Positions 37,057 through 48,600 are shown, counted from the first letter of the stretch. The stretch: 64,000 bases of DNA from Andalucia godoyi (GCA_009859145.1 VRVR01000032.1:202795-266794), one strand, 5' to 3'. A program made the numbers and translations. Notes: a model not told the origin generated them from the letters alone.

Positions 37057-37714
37057 ATCATCCCAAAAGAACACAGTGTCACTCTTTCTCCCCCCAAAAA
37101 AACAAATGAACAAATGAACAATGCAAAAGCCAACACTGAAAAAAAGACAATAGTACGGTACTTATGAGATTCCTTTTGTGCCCAAACGCGGTTTCATGGA
37201 TACCACAGAAAGCTTTCTGTCAAGAAATCATAATTTGCAAATGGACAAAAGGCTGCAGCCCGTTCGCAGTCGTAGTTCCCGCCAAAATGGATATTAAAAA
37301 AAGACTCGTATTCACTCATTGTTGTATACAAAATAAATAAATAGGAGAAAAAAATGCCAAAACAGTATGTTTTTCATCGTTCTTTAAATATTTCAGCTGT
37401 TAATATTGCTTATAGACTTGTTTTTCTACGTGTGCACAATCATCCAAATCTGTTGCTGTCTCGTTGTTAAATCCACCGCTGACCAACTTTCATTTCAGCT
37501 CAAGAACACAAGTACAAGCTTCACAGACAACCGAAACAATAGAAACAATACGAAGACAGGAAGGGAAAAAGAAATGTTGTCGCTTTAGAGTTTTGTAGAC
37601 GGAACCGTGGAAAACTGGAAAACTGGAAAACTGGAAAACTGGAAAACTGGAAAAGAAAAAGAAAAGGAAGGACAGGCCGAAACAGCACTTACTGCGCAAA
37701 CCACCGGATCCTAC
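37057..37714. promoter_or_regulatory. Divergent promoter region, 658 bp, with 8-bp tandem repeat
   Basis: This gap lies between the carrier gene and the WD40 gene. At 37608-37653 an AAAACTGG unit repeats about five and a half times, ending 60 bases before the WD40 ATG. Three 8-bp units make 24 bases, so a spurious frame reads through it. No gene is seen. Confidence 0.55.
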
Positions 37715-39355
37715 ATGATCAATCGTCTTTTGAGCGCGTCGGTATCATCCGCCGTTGGATATCCACGACGAGGGGCACCTAGCGAGCTGTCTTGTTTTTT
37801 ATTCTCTGTTGAGCCAGAGTGTCCGTTTGATCCTATATACCCTCACTACCTTCGAAAGCCAGTCTATGATGTGAAATTCAGTCCTGATGGCAGGCTTCTA
37901 GCATGCAGCTCTGCGTCATCCGGAGGTCTGGTTCTTGTGGATTCGTGCGAACCATCAGTCCGGGTTGCGTCGTTGCAGTCGCCGTTATGCGACTCTGTGA
38001 ACATGTCCACTTGGATATCTGAGTACTTGATTGCGAGTGCTTCAGAACAGGGCGTATTGGGGCTGTGGGACGTCCGGATGCGCCGGTTAATGGCGTGCAT
38101 GTTCCATGGATCAGCGGTCAAGGACGTGTTTTTGCTTCCCAGCGCATCGCCAGGGTCGCTTTCATCAAGAATAATATGCTCGGCAGGGTTCGACGATTGC
38201 GTTCGGATATGGCCGTTGCATGTGTCGGCGTCTGTGCATGACGTGGAGGCGCGCATCAAGACGCACATGAGCACCGGGAGGGAGTCGTGCTGGATGCTGC
38301 AGTCAAATTTTGTGGATTCCAATGTCTGGATCCGAGCTGGAGGACTGTGCCGCACAGTGTACGTGCCAGGTGTTCGTGTGAATCTTGGTGGCGGTGATGA
38401 CGACGACGACAACTACAACTACGGTGGCAGGGATGGTGGTGATACTGATGATAGTGCGAGCAGTTCGATGCCGTTGGAAGCGTCATCGCGAAATCCAAGA
38501 CGACGAGCAAGATCGCTTTCGAAGCGGCAATCTCCAAGACATGGATCGTCCACCAAGGACGAGAAGAGCCGCCGCCGCCGCAGCAGCAAAGAGACACCGG
38601 CTCGTGCAGAAAAGGGTGGATCCATTCTCGCATCGCTGGCAGATTCTTCGTTGGCATTCTTTGACGTTCCCACGCTGCCGTGCTGGACAAAGTTGAAGGA
38701 GCCGCGAAAGGTTTCGTTCCAAATGATGGGAGACGACTGCGTGTCAATGGTTACTGCAATCACCCCATTTACAGCCCCCTCAAATGCATACCGCGACTTG
38801 ACCCAAAAACCGCATCTTTCGTTTATTGCACGTTCGGTCATGCTTCCGCTGGAGAATACCGCTGCTCGGCGCTCTCCAGCTTCTGGTGTTCAATCAACAC
38901 TGATGAAAATGGCGATTACCCAGGATCCACTGTCGGAGCTGCCAGACGTTTCTTCTCTTTCTTTGTCATGCGCTCGCAGCGGGCAGGCATCAGCAACCCG
39001 CAGTTTGTGCGCTGCCACGAATCTTTCTGTTCAATGGTACGCGACGGAGCAGGATCTGAACCCGCAGTATTCAAAGCAGCCGGCTGTGTGTGCACATGGG
39101 CGGTTCCTTTACTCTCCTGCTGGAAAGGCAATTCGTGTTTTTGACCTCGAAAACCCAAACTCGGATCCTTGTTTCCCACGCATCCAGGATGAGGAACTTG
39201 CGCTCTGCGAGGACGCAGTCATGGTTACAGAGAACAAAGTTCTGGCATGCGTGCACGATGCCCCTGTCTTGTGCTGCGATGTCCATCCATACTGGCCAAT
39301 TGTGGCGTCGGGAGCTGCCGATGGGTCGATCCGAACGTATCAACCTCGATTTTGA
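37715..39355 (+). CDS. WD40-repeat protein, DCAF10-like
   Basis: The product has 546 residues from the ATG at 37715. The upstream extension starts at a GTG and is coded by the 8-bp repeat, so I excluded it. WD-type units include PVYDVKFSPDGRLLACSS, EYLIASASEQGVLGLWDVRM, RIICSAGFDDCVRIWPLH and, at the very C-terminus, VLCCDVHPYWPIVASGAADG. A long insert (Asp/Asn/Tyr/Gly-rich, then Arg/Ser-rich and nuclear-type KSRRRRSSK) separates early from late blades. The arrangement of an N-terminal pair of blades with an LWDVR motif resembles DCAF10/WDR32 substrate receptors of CUL4-DDB1 ligases, but that is a tentative match. Confidence 0.7.
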   Translation: MINRLLSASVSSAVGYPRRGAPSELSCFLFSVEPECPFDPIYPHYLRKPVYDVKFSPDGRLLACSSASSGGLVLVDSCEPSVRVASLQSPLCDSVNMSTWISEYLIASASEQGVLGLWDVRMRRLMACMFHGSAVKDVFLLPSASPGSLSSRIICSAGFDDCVRIWPLHVSASVHDVEARIKTHMSTGRESCWMLQSNFVDSNVWIRAGGLCRTVYVPGVRVNLGGGDDDDDNYNYGGRDGGDTDDSASSSMPLEASSRNPRRRARSLSKRQSPRHGSSTKDEKSRRRRSSKETPARAEKGGSILASLADSSLAFFDVPTLPCWTKLKEPRKVSFQMMGDDCVSMVTAITPFTAPSNAYRDLTQKPHLSFIARSVMLPLENTAARRSPASGVQSTLMKMAITQDPLSELPDVSSLSLSCARSGQASATRSLCAATNLSVQWYATEQDLNPQYSKQPAVCAHGRFLYSPAGKAIRVFDLENPNSDPCFPRIQDEELALCEDAVMVTENKVLACVHDAPVLCCDVHPYWPIVASGAADGSIRTYQPRF

Positions 39356-39486
39356 TGATCTGCACCAGTACAGTACCTTTGTGTATCTCCTGCATGGATT
39401 CTTTAGATACAACCATCCGTGTATCCATAATTTCCTTTTCCCCCTCTCCTTTTTGTTGTACATCTCGTTTGGATTGCATGTTCTCG

Positions 39487-41229
39487 TTACAGAAACAGCA
39501 TCATAAATTCGTCCTTGCGGTGCAATCGGCGCTCCTCGGAACTCATCGAACTATCGTTGACTTGATCTTGATTGCTGTTCACATTCAAGCGACCAGCGCT
39601 TTTCTCGTCGCTAGTCCTCCTGCTGTCGTTACCACCACCATCACCGTCACCATTATGGCTGCTGCGATCATGGTCAGCGGGAACTGGAGGAGGCTGTCCG
39701 GTCACAGTCTTTTCTCCAGGCTGACTTCCCAAGCCGTCCGCCGTTGCGAGGCTCTCCTTCGCGCCTTCCCCCACGAGGATCACGACTGAGGAATCAGCAA
39801 CTGAAACTGCGTCCGATTGCGCTGGGCTTGCATCGGCATCGGCATCGGCATCGGCATCGGCGACGGTAGTTGCGGTCGTTTGGGATTCGTCCAGTAAAAG
39901 CTTCTTGGGTTTGACGATACCGCGGACACACAGCAGCTTCACCCAAAAGTAGTCAAATCTGGACAGCTTAAAGCCTCGAGCGTACTTGAATTTGATGTAC
40001 GATCTCTTATAGAACATCCGGATGATCATTGAGATCCAGACAGAAGCATACGCAAGTGCCATCGCGACGATCATTTCCACGATCTCTGGAGCCGGTTCCA
40101 AGAGATGCCACGCATTCGGCGACGTTGCCAACACCCCTACGCCACAGGCCACCGAGCTTGCCGACGAGTACATTGGAGTGTATGCATTGGTGGGAAGATT
40201 GAACAGAATCAGCCCCAGGGAGACGTGAACCAAAAGGAAGTTCACGACTGTGACGATCCATGCGATAATGACTGCGATTCTTTGCACCTTGGAATGAAAG
40301 GTCTTTGTGAGTTTCAGGTGGATAACGGGAATCAAGTGTGCAAGCATCTGTACACCAATCATGGCAATGATCACTGCACAGATGCGATGCGCCGACGTGA
40401 AAATCTCAGCATCTGGGAGCTTGAACGCGAACCCGTCATCTTTCCACAGGAACTTGATGAGTGTTTCCCAGCGGATCCGGCCCGAAACACACACTCCAGG
40501 AACAAACGCATACGCAGAGTCGAAGCCATAACCAGCAATGCCCGCCGGCTGCAGCAGCCCATCTCGAACACGCGTCATATGAGGGGTATCACTCGAATCT
40601 GCATACCGAAACATCGCTCCTATGTTCTCAATAATCTGCGAAGCCACCATCATAAACCACACCACGCATCCAATAAGGAACAACCGCGAAATGTAAAACC
40701 CAAGAACTGCTACAATGTACGCTCGCAATATCTGCCTATCTCGGGTCGAATCCACGTCAATCGGTCCTTTATACAGTCCCGTTTTAGGATCAATCTTGAC
40801 TGTCCTTTTCTTCTTTTTCTTTTTCTTCTTCTTCTTCTCATCCTCATCCTCCTCCTCCTCGTCGTCGTCGTCATTGTTGTTAGCATTACTACTATCTGCA
40901 TTTTGACAGGTTTTCTCCCTTTTTTCAACCCCATTCTCGTTCTCTTTCTCATTCTCGCTATCATTGTCATTGTCATTCTCATAACCACTGTCATTCTCAT
41001 ACCCACTGTCATTGCTCTGTCCTGTGTTTCGATCATCCATTCGGATGTCGTCTTGGTTCCTATCGATGTCGTCGACACGGCCCTCTAGCGCAGTCGGACC
41101 CTGTGCATTCTGTGCTTCTGAAATCGGTTCATCCACAGCTGGTGGCTTGTCCGCCGTCGAGGACTCCGTCTGCTGCGCATCCATAACCACCGAGCTCATA
41201 TCGGACCTGGGCCAACCTCCATCATCCAT
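39487..41229 (-). CDS. Polytopic membrane protein with charged N-terminus, unknown
   Basis: The product has 580 residues from the ATG at 41229; the frame opens upstream from a TTG. The first 170 residues are very acidic (DSGYENDSGYENDNDNDSEN), followed by a poly-Lys patch. About six membrane helices follow between roughly 180 and 420 (AYIVAVLGFYISRLFLIGCV, ICAVIIAMIGVQMLAHLIPV, IAVIIAWIVTVVNFLLVHVS, IVEMIVAMALAYASVWISMI). A conserved-looking block MFYKRSYIKFKYARGFKLSR comes right after the last helix. The tail has (DA)n coded by GGCATC repeats. No family is recognised. A small-channel or organelle-membrane protein is possible. Confidence 0.7.
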   Translation of the reverse strand: MDDGGWPRSDMSSVVMDAQQTESSTADKPPAVDEPISEAQNAQGPTALEGRVDDIDRNQDDIRMDDRNTGQSNDSGYENDSGYENDNDNDSENEKENENGVEKREKTCQNADSSNANNNDDDDEEEEDEDEKKKKKKKKKKRTVKIDPKTGLYKGPIDVDSTRDRQILRAYIVAVLGFYISRLFLIGCVVWFMMVASQIIENIGAMFRYADSSDTPHMTRVRDGLLQPAGIAGYGFDSAYAFVPGVCVSGRIRWETLIKFLWKDDGFAFKLPDAEIFTSAHRICAVIIAMIGVQMLAHLIPVIHLKLTKTFHSKVQRIAVIIAWIVTVVNFLLVHVSLGLILFNLPTNAYTPMYSSASSVACGVGVLATSPNAWHLLEPAPEIVEMIVAMALAYASVWISMIIRMFYKRSYIKFKYARGFKLSRFDYFWVKLLCVRGIVKPKKLLLDESQTTATTVADADADADADASPAQSDAVSVADSSVVILVGEGAKESLATADGLGSQPGEKTVTGQPPPVPADHDRSSHNGDGDGGGNDSRRTSDEKSAGRLNVNSNQDQVNDSSMSSEERRLHRKDEFMMLFL

Positions 41230-41487
41230 GATCCAACCACCACCGCAAAAAAAAAAAAACACCAAATAAAACAAAAAGCTACAAGAGAGAAAGAAATCTC
41301 ACCTATGCGGTCCGCAGTCGGCAGCACGCGACAGCCGGGGATTTTGTCGGGAGTTTTCCGTTTTCGGTTTTTCTTTCGATTTGATGAGGATTGAACTACG
41401 GCTGATTTGCAATGATATGAAGAATTTTTACGTTGATTATTTTTTACAGTAGGGGAAAAAAACCAACAAAAGACGGCGGAAGAAACT

Positions 41488-41775
41488 CTATTTGGGGATG
41501 TCCTTCTTGAGACGGGCAAGCTCTTCTTCGAGTTCCTTGATCTTGGCCGAGACCTGCGAGCTGGTAGCAGGTGCATGGCTGTCTACGGCAGTTGCAAGTG
41601 CCTGAGCCTTTGCCTTGAGCTTGTCCAGCTGCTGCTTTGCAACCTTGTGGAAATACGACTCCTCAAGCGCACGTTCGCGCTCCTTGAAAGCATCCGCAGA
41701 GAAACGGCGGGTGAACACAGTCGTTGACAATCGTCGGACGGAAGGAAGTGCAATGCGAGTCAAGGTCATCATCAT
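41488..41775 (-). CDS. ATP5IF1: Mitochondrial ATP synthase inhibitor IF1
   Basis: The product has 95 residues from the ATG at 41775. MTLTRIALPSVRRLSTTVFT is a mitochondrial presequence rich in Arg, Ser and Thr without acids. The mature part opens with the IF1 inhibitory motif DAFKERERALEESYFHKVAK (consensus F-x-x-R-E-x-A-x-E-x-x-Y-F). A C-terminal heptad helix (IKELEEELARLKKDI) suits antiparallel dimerisation. IF1 blocks ATP hydrolysis by F1 at low matrix pH. The frame is open further upstream to 41889, but only as Lys/Arg/Glu coded by a CTTTCT repeat. Confidence 0.92.
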   Translation of the reverse strand: MMMTLTRIALPSVRRLSTTVFTRRFSADAFKERERALEESYFHKVAKQQLDKLKAKAQALATAVDSHAPATSSQVSAKIKELEEELARLKKDIPK

Positions 41776-42077
41776 TACTATTAGTATTATTGAGTTATTT
41801 CTTCTTCTCCTTTCTCCTTTCTCCTTTCTTCTTTCTTCTTTCTTCTTTCTTCTTTTTTCTTTTATTTGTTGATGATTGTGTGAGTACAAGAAACAAAATG
41901 CCGAAAGGAAGAAGAAGAGAAGGAAAACCAGTCCAGTTGAATGGAAGGGAAAAGAGGTGCAAGTGTCAGCCAGGGTGTCAGAGTGACGGGATAAAAATGG
42001 AACGACCTGGACGGCTGACCGTTTTTGTGTATGAGCTATGGGGACGCGATGTTCCTGCCGTAGTCAAGTGCAGAATT

Positions 42078-42419
42078 TCTTTCATTTTTCACTTTTCCCC
42101 CCTTTCTATTATCTCCTGTTTGCTTTTTCCTATCGAGCCCTCAAGAAGCACCTTTCATCAAAGACAAAGACAAAGCATCGCATGGCATCAAAGAGCGGAT
42201 CTTCCCAATAAGCTCAAACCGGCCATGCCAAGAGATACCGAGAACCAAGAAACCCGCTGATCCCCCTCTCGTCGAAGGCCGAGAGCAAGAAGAAGAAGCG
42301 ATGGCCCTTTGATGCAGAGCAATCTGCATTGAAGAGCTGGTGCTCGCCCCCAAATTGGATCTGTCTTTGGAGACAGCTCAGCCGGTGATCAATAGTGATT
42401 TTCATGTTTTGGCGAGCTG
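42078..42419 (-). repeat. Dispersed repeat copy B (inverted relative to copy A)
   Basis: This is the partner of 3029-3372. The best-kept blocks are 42190-42240 (CGGCCATGC...ACCGAGAACCAAG), 42265-42345 (CTCTCGTCG...GAAGAGCTGGTGCTCGCCC) and 42385-42415 (GATCAATA-TGATTTTCATGTTTT). One minus-to-plus frame in both copies reads ESKKKR-PFDAEQSALKSWC, interrupted by a stop in copy A. That faintly recalls a Myb-type helix, but too little is left to say. It lies 290 bp upstream of the PDHA start. Confidence 0.75.
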
Positions 42420-42711
42420 CCGTAGCTGTGAAGGGAAAATGCGGATCTTTCCTTTTGCTTCCCCCCCTTTTTTTTGTATTGTGCAACTCAGCTGCGCTAA
42501 CCCTCACGGTTCTGAGTTTGCTACGGGTCACCCTGCAGAACCCGAAATCCGAATGAAGAGCTTGTTTTCTTTCCTCTCTTTGTATTTAAATATATATGTT
42601 ATATGTTATTTATTATATATTGTATATTTGGTGCTTGGCGTACTTTTACCGCGGCTTCCTTTGGGTTTCACATTATCCATTACTTCCGTTCCTCCCACAC
42701 ACGCACATACA

Positions 42712-43845
42712 ATGCACCGCAGCCTGGTTCTTTCTCGGTCTTTTGCGTCTGGAGCGTCGGCTCTGCGAATTACAGTTCCGTCCGCGATTGCGATCCATCG
42801 GCCGGCAAGCATGCCTGCGACAGCTCTTGCGGAGCCGTCGACGACGGTGACGACGTCTCGGGACGAGCTGTTCACGTTCCTTCGCACCATGTCTCTTATT
42901 CGACGCGTGGAGATCGTGTCTGATCAGCAGTACAAGGCTCGTATGATCCGTGGATTTTGCCATTTGTACTCGGGAGAGGAGGCCATCTGCACGGGAATGG
43001 AGGCTGCGCTGGACCAATCGCGCGATGCGATGATCACTGCGTACCGCGATCATGGAAACCACATCGTCCGTGGAGGATCTGCAGAGGAGGTGTTTGCCGA
43101 GCTGTTTGGTCGTGCAACGGGAATGTCCAAGGGTAAGGGAGGCTCCATGCATTTCTACAATGCAAAGAAGCTGTTCTTTGGAGGAAACGGAATTGTTGGT
43201 GCGCAGTGCCCTGTTGGTGCGGGTCTTGCATTCGGTGCACAACGATTGGGAACTGGCGGAGTGAGTGTTTCGTGCTATGGAGATGGAGCCGCCAACCAGG
43301 GGCAGATTTTTGAGGCCATGAACATGGCGGCGCTCTGGAAGCTCCCGGCGATCTTCGTGTGCGAAAACAACCAGTACGGAATGGGAACTTCGACACGCCG
43401 TGGATCCGCCGACGATAACTACTATTCGCGTGGACATTACATTCCGGGAATCAAAGTTGATGGCATGAATGTCTTGGCTGTGAAGGAGGCCACGCGCGTT
43501 GCCCGTGAGTATGCAGTGAACCACGGACCAATTGTCATGGAAATGAGCACGTACAGGTACTCCGGACACTCCATGTCGGATCCTGGTGTGTCTTACCGTA
43601 CCCGCGATGAAGTTCAGAAGGTTCGTGAGGAGCGAGACCCGATCGAAAGACTCAAGGGTATCATGCTGGAGGCAAAGGCTGCAACCGAGGCAGATCTGGA
43701 AGCTGTTGAGAAGGAGATCAAGATTCAGGTCGACGAGGCACTCGCAAAGGCGCTGGCTGCCCCGGAGCCCGAGCCCAGCCAACTGACTGCGGACATTTAT
43801 GTCGGAAAGTACGAGGGAACCATTCGCATGGTCGAGAAGTCCTAA
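42712..43845 (+). CDS. PDHA1: Pyruvate dehydrogenase E1 alpha subunit, mitochondrial
   Basis: The product has 377 residues, the normal length. MHRSLVLSRSFASGASALRI is a typical presequence; the frame runs upstream from a non-ATG codon, so the ATG at 42712 is used. Landmarks: IRGFCHLYSGEEAICTGMEA, YRDHGNHIVRGGS, GRATGMSKGKGGSMHFYN, thiamine-diphosphate motif YGDGAANQGQIFEAMNMAAL (about residue 188) ending FVCENNQYGMGTS, and the phosphorylation loops YRYSGHSMSDPGVSYRTRDE, where the regulatory serines of the animal enzyme are conserved. It forms the alpha2-beta2 E1 that decarboxylates pyruvate. Kinase/phosphatase control is therefore plausible here too. Confidence 0.97.
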   Translation: MHRSLVLSRSFASGASALRITVPSAIAIHRPASMPATALAEPSTTVTTSRDELFTFLRTMSLIRRVEIVSDQQYKARMIRGFCHLYSGEEAICTGMEAALDQSRDAMITAYRDHGNHIVRGGSAEEVFAELFGRATGMSKGKGGSMHFYNAKKLFFGGNGIVGAQCPVGAGLAFGAQRLGTGGVSVSCYGDGAANQGQIFEAMNMAALWKLPAIFVCENNQYGMGTSTRRGSADDNYYSRGHYIPGIKVDGMNVLAVKEATRVAREYAVNHGPIVMEMSTYRYSGHSMSDPGVSYRTRDEVQKVREERDPIERLKGIMLEAKAATEADLEAVEKEIKIQVDEALAKALAAPEPEPSQLTADIYVGKYEGTIRMVEKS

Positions 43846-44123
43846 GTATGATCCATGATCCAAGGGGACAATAGCAGAGCAAGAAATTGGCCATGTCCGT
43901 TTCCCTTCCTTCTGCTGGACGTCTTCTTTAACACCGTGATCGTAATTCTATTGTTGCTGTTGTGTGCGTGTTCGTGTGCGTGTGCGTGTGCAGTTCGTTC
44001 GTTCCTTTCCTTTCCTACATGTTATAAAATTTGCAAAACAAGGTTATTTTATTGTGGCTGTAATCGTCGATTCCCCCCTGTCCTTTGGAGCAATCGTCAA
44101 CGTTCAAAAATGTACAAATTTGG

Positions 44124-44936
44124 TCAGCTGTGATATGGCTTTTGCAGGATCTGCGACAGAGGAGGAGGAGCGGCGACAGTTGGAAACGGAGACTGCGCAA
44201 GAGGAGGAGACTGCGCCTGCACTGTTGCATGTGAGTGTGAGTGTGAGTGTGGATGTGAATGCGAGTGCATGCCCGGAGCGAGTGGATGGTGGTGATGCGC
44301 ATGAAGTGCACCAACCGCCGATGCGGATTCCAGAGCCGACATTCTGGAGCCGAGTTCGCTAACCAGCTTCGCAAGTGCCAATCGCTCGGATCGCTCCGCA
44401 GCCAAGTCCTGCTGCAGCCGGCCGATTTCTCGGAAGAGCGCCGATGCCATGTGGTAGTCGTCTGTCGAGGTGTCCAGCGACAGTCCCATCGACGAACCCG
44501 TCTGGGCGAGTTCTGGAACAGCATAGTGCAGATTCCCCACAGACGAAGAGAGCGACGAGGACAAGCTGGAAGACACAAACCCACCAGAGGATGACGTGGT
44601 CGACGTGGACGGCTTTGCAGTCAGCAGCGCGCTGGGACTTGATGAAGGGTAGTTTGACGGAGGAAGCGTCTGCGAAAGCGCAAGATCGATCATCGACTGG
44701 ACTTGCGACTCGGATGGCAGAAGCTGCTGTTCAGAGCCGTCGTAGCTACTGCTGCTGGACGTCCCCGAAAACAAGCTATGATCCGTCGAAAAGTGAGGTG
44801 TAGAAAACGCGTACGAAGGAAGCGGAGGCTGTGGCGGAAATGCGCGACCAAATGGCGCACCGTTATGATTCACGCCACCTTGGCCAGTCGACCGTCGATC
44901 CCGCGTAATCTCGGAATTGTCAATCGAGTAGGACAT
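44124..44936 (-). CDS. Unknown Ser/His-rich protein with one coiled coil
   Basis: The product has 270 residues. It is mostly low complexity: Ser-rich (residues 85-150) and a His-Ser-Pro run near the C-terminus (HSHSHPHSHSHSHATV). One confident helix, about residues 175-210, reads ALFREIGRLQQDLAAERSER with a leucine heptad and could dimerise. An NPxxxP-type peptide near residues 75-95 (QVQSMIDLALSQTLPPSNYP) may be a short binding helix. No family is recognised. It is convergent with PDHA, and its coding status rests on the uninterrupted frame. Confidence 0.55.
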   Translation of the reverse strand: MSYSIDNSEITRDRRSTGQGGVNHNGAPFGRAFPPQPPLPSYAFSTPHFSTDHSLFSGTSSSSSYDGSEQQLLPSESQVQSMIDLALSQTLPPSNYPSSSPSALLTAKPSTSTTSSSGGFVSSSLSSSLSSSVGNLHYAVPELAQTGSSMGLSLDTSTDDYHMASALFREIGRLQQDLAAERSERLALAKLVSELGSRMSALESASAVGALHAHHHHPLAPGMHSHSHPHSHSHSHATVQAQSPPLAQSPFPTVAAPPPLSQILQKPYHS

Positions 44937-45603
44937 GGGAAATGGAAGAAACCCAAGAAATCGATATGCACTCCCAATCTCTCACTCCCTCGCGATCAAA
45001 ACGATTCCAAATAATAAAGAGGAATTAATTCATTAATTAATTAAATAATTATAATATTTACATAAAAGCCAGAATTTTCAAATGTAGACTGCTGCTTCCC
45101 AACAAGGAAACCATCACCAAATCAAAAAAACACGGCCATTTTCCGTCGACGATTGTCGACAACAGTTTCTTGCTGCTTTTTTCATAATACTCTGTTGAAG
45201 GCGATCGACACTCTGGATGCAAGCAGCTTGGGCTCTGCTTTGGAGAGGATTTTAAGGACCTTTTGAGAAATGGGGAGAGGCTCTTTGCAGCGGTGCTCAG
45301 ACCACTCCGAGCGTCCGTTGAGATTGAGGGGAGGAGGAAAACCTTTTTTTTGAAACGAGCCTGAAGCCAAACCAATGGGAACCGAAACTGCGCCTTTTCT
45401 TTTTCTTTTTCATCATCATTCAGCAATTTTCTGTCCAAAAAAACCCCCCCAAAAAACCGCAAAAAAACACAACAAAACAATCATCAAACGTTTCTTTCTT
45501 CTTCTTTTCTTGCTTTCCGGGGGTTGGTGGCTGCATTATTTGACGTTTCGTTTCTCTCTCGCGTGAAGAGAGATTTGTTGGTTGGGGACGCAAAGACTGG
45601 CAG
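44937..45603. other. Divergent promoter region, 667 bp
   Basis: An AT-rich stretch (45016-45062, ATTAATTAATTAAATAATTAT) is followed by sequence open on the minus strand (45058-45480), but that frame is Lys/Ser-rich and starts without ATG context or family pattern. No gene is supported. Confidence 0.4.
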
Positions 45604-48600
45604 ATGTCGGCGACTCCTATACTTGACCGCTTAGACACGGTGAATGTTCCTTTTTTTCTAGCGCTTGCGAAGCCGCTGATCAATGCTTCGACGGGGCTGG
45701 TCGAGGATAGTCCGTCTGCATTGTATGTGCCGTACACTGTATTGTATGAGCACCACTTCCCGATATCTGTGTATGCGAGGGAAAATGCAAATTCCGAGGC
45801 AGTTTCTCTTAGTGGGAAGGACATTGATCAACGAGCGATATTCACCGCAATGACGGCGGACGCCGATGACCGGTGCCCGATTGTCGCTGTGTTTCTGTCC
45901 AGCTCGTCCGAGGACGAGGCTTCAAAGCCGTCTCTGCATGTAGAGTATTTTTCAGCGTCGTCGCTAAAGGATTTTATGTTCAACCGAAAGACGAAGGGCT
46001 CTGGATCTGGGCTGTTGCAGCGGTTCATTCTGCCTCGAGGAGATCACAACACGATGATACAGCTTGTATGGACGCCTCATATGAATCTTGTTGAACAGAG
46101 AAAAAATCATCATGTAATTTTTGTTCCAAAGGATGAAATGACGAGGACCAGGAACCGGCATATACCGATGGCAGAACGAGCGGCAACGTTTGACGGTCCA
46201 ACGTATCTCTCCGAGCCAGTGATTTGTGCAGACTCGGTCAAAGCACAAGCAGCAAGCCTGATGTCGTTCATCGTGGACCATGTGGAGCGCGTCTGTGGGG
46301 TGACCATCAAGAGAGTCGTCACGCAGTGGAAGCTGTCGAGCAAGAACAAATTGCATTTCCTGTGGTGCTCGTCGTTTCATGCGACACGAGGTTCAAAGCC
46401 AACGGTTCACAGTTCACAAGAATATAAGGGAGTGTCGCTTCAGCTTGTTCCGCCGGATGAATTGGCCGCAACAGCTGGGTCATCTTCGGCCATCTCTCCC
46501 AAACCCGTTCGAAAAGCCACACAGCCTACAGCCAAGCACGGTGCCCATGTCGGCCATGCCGCACCGTCGAATTCTGAATGGTTCTGCGCGGAGTGCTCTG
46601 GTACTGTGCGCTCCTCGGACGTCTTTTTCCTCAACCTCGAGCTGGCTCTGCAGGCATACAACATGTCGGCGCGTAAGATTTGGAATAAGAAGCGCAAGCA
46701 AAGATCTCGAGATGGATATGTATCAATGAGCGATTTTGATGAAGACGACGACGATTTTTGTGCCCAGCCCGCCCAGCCTGCCACACTGTCTCGATCCAGC
46801 AGTCGTCCGCAGATTTCTTTGGATACCACTGCTGCGGTGAACAGCAGAGAAAACAGTATGCATTCTCCTCGTGGAGGATACATCCCATTGTCACCGACAG
46901 CTGATGGCACGCAAAATTCCTCTGGCCGTGCGGCTTCTCCTAATGCAGGAAATGGGCATCCACCTGCAGCAGCAGCAGCTCCTCCTCCTTCTTCTTCTTC
47001 TTCTCATCAATCCAGTGCCTCCATCGACAGTCCGGGGGCTCTGACTCCTGCGTCTGCAAACACGCCGTCCAATGCATCGTCTTCTGTCCCCCCACCAATT
47101 CGCGTGCACTTCGCTTCTGTCCAGGAGAAGATCGACTGCCTTGCACTGGTGCAAGATGCCCTGTATGAAGTGTATTCCAGTTTCTCGACGGCAGCGTCTT
47201 CCGAGGGATCCTGGGCGGACTATCCGCCTGCCAAAGTGTCCGCTCGGCATTGGAAAGGCACCAAGGAGAATCCAGATGTGTTCGTAGTGGAGGAGCTTGA
47301 TTTTGACGGGAAGGCGGTTTGTTTTTCTTTTCCAGACGGCTTGCGGGAAGTTAGCGACAAGATCCATCGTTTCGGCATGCGGCACAATCTCGAGGAGTGG
47401 AGCGTGAGAATGTCGGATGCACCCAAGCGTGTGGTGTTCGTCGCGTCTTCTCGGGACGTTTCCATGTTTACCACAATTACAGCCGAGAATGCAGAGTCCA
47501 ACGTATCGAAGAAGATCCTTGTGGCTCGTTGTTCAAAGATTCCCGTGCGCCGATTGCAGATGATTCTGGAGGAACTTCGAGAGTACATCCGCCAATGGGT
47601 CGAGGATTATTCTGTGTGCCCAAACGAGCCTCCGGTGACCGCCGTCTCTCCCAAGTCGCGTACCCGAAGAAGCGGTTCGACTGCGCATCGTCGCACAGGT
47701 TCTCGTGTGAATCCGGATCCCGATCAGGAGATCACAAGACGTGCTCGAGAACGCCGAAAGCAGGAGCTCCTCAGTCACAGAAGTCACACGTCGACTGCGG
47801 AGAATGGCAATATCGATAGTGCCCGCTCGAATCGGATGCAAGTGAACACGGAGAGAAGTGTTCCTCCAGAAGATCCGGGGTCTCCAGTCAATTATTTCAG
47901 CTCCGCCGCACCGACGGACGTGTCGGTGTCCGTCACGGTAGACGACACTGGTATTCCAAAGAAGATTCTTCACTTCGCACCTCTTTTGGAAAAAAAAATG
48001 CCAGAGGCCTTCCTGAGACTTGACGAAAACCGTTTGAAGTTGACAGATGTGCGCGTGCTGTTGGACGATCTTGTCAAGTGCGGTCCACTGGTGCATACTT
48101 CGATTCAAGAAATTGTATCGCGAGAAGTCGCAAAGGGTTCCATGCCTGTTGCGGATGTCAGTGCCGCAAGCGATCGTTCCGAAGTTTCAGCTGCGCAAGT
48201 AGCCCATGATGCTGATGTGGAGGAAGCGAGGCGGAAGCTCCGCATTCCAATGTGTGCGAATTGTTACGTTGCAGCCACGGAGCCGTTTCATGATGTGTCA
48301 AACACAAGTGCAATTATTGCGAAGCTTCTTCCGTCAATTCAAAGATCGACGAGTCCATCCGGTACTCGCAGACCATATTCTGGATCGACCCGCAGCGGGG
48401 AACGAACCTTGTTTCTTTCGTCGTCCTTGAGCAGACCGTCCACTGCAATGTCATCGCACCCATCGACGACGTATTCCACGAAGCCAAACAGCAGAGCGAC
48501 GAGTCCAGGATCAAAGTCTTCACCTGGGACTCGCCCTGCGACGGCGCAGTCGATCCGGCATACTTCTCCGAAGGGCTCCAACGACGGGGGGTCGCATCTC

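Noticed and set aside
41889-42260. Small basic, Cys-containing plus-strand ORF starting near 41898
   Set aside because: It runs into dispersed repeat B and shares no family pattern; the KRCKCQPGC stretch alone is not enough.
42673-43863. 396-residue minus-strand ORF
   Set aside because: It is antisense to the well-supported PDHA gene.
45058-45480. 140-residue minus-strand ORF
   Set aside because: There is no ATG context, no family and a Lys/Ser bias; the AT-rich intergenic sequence explains it.
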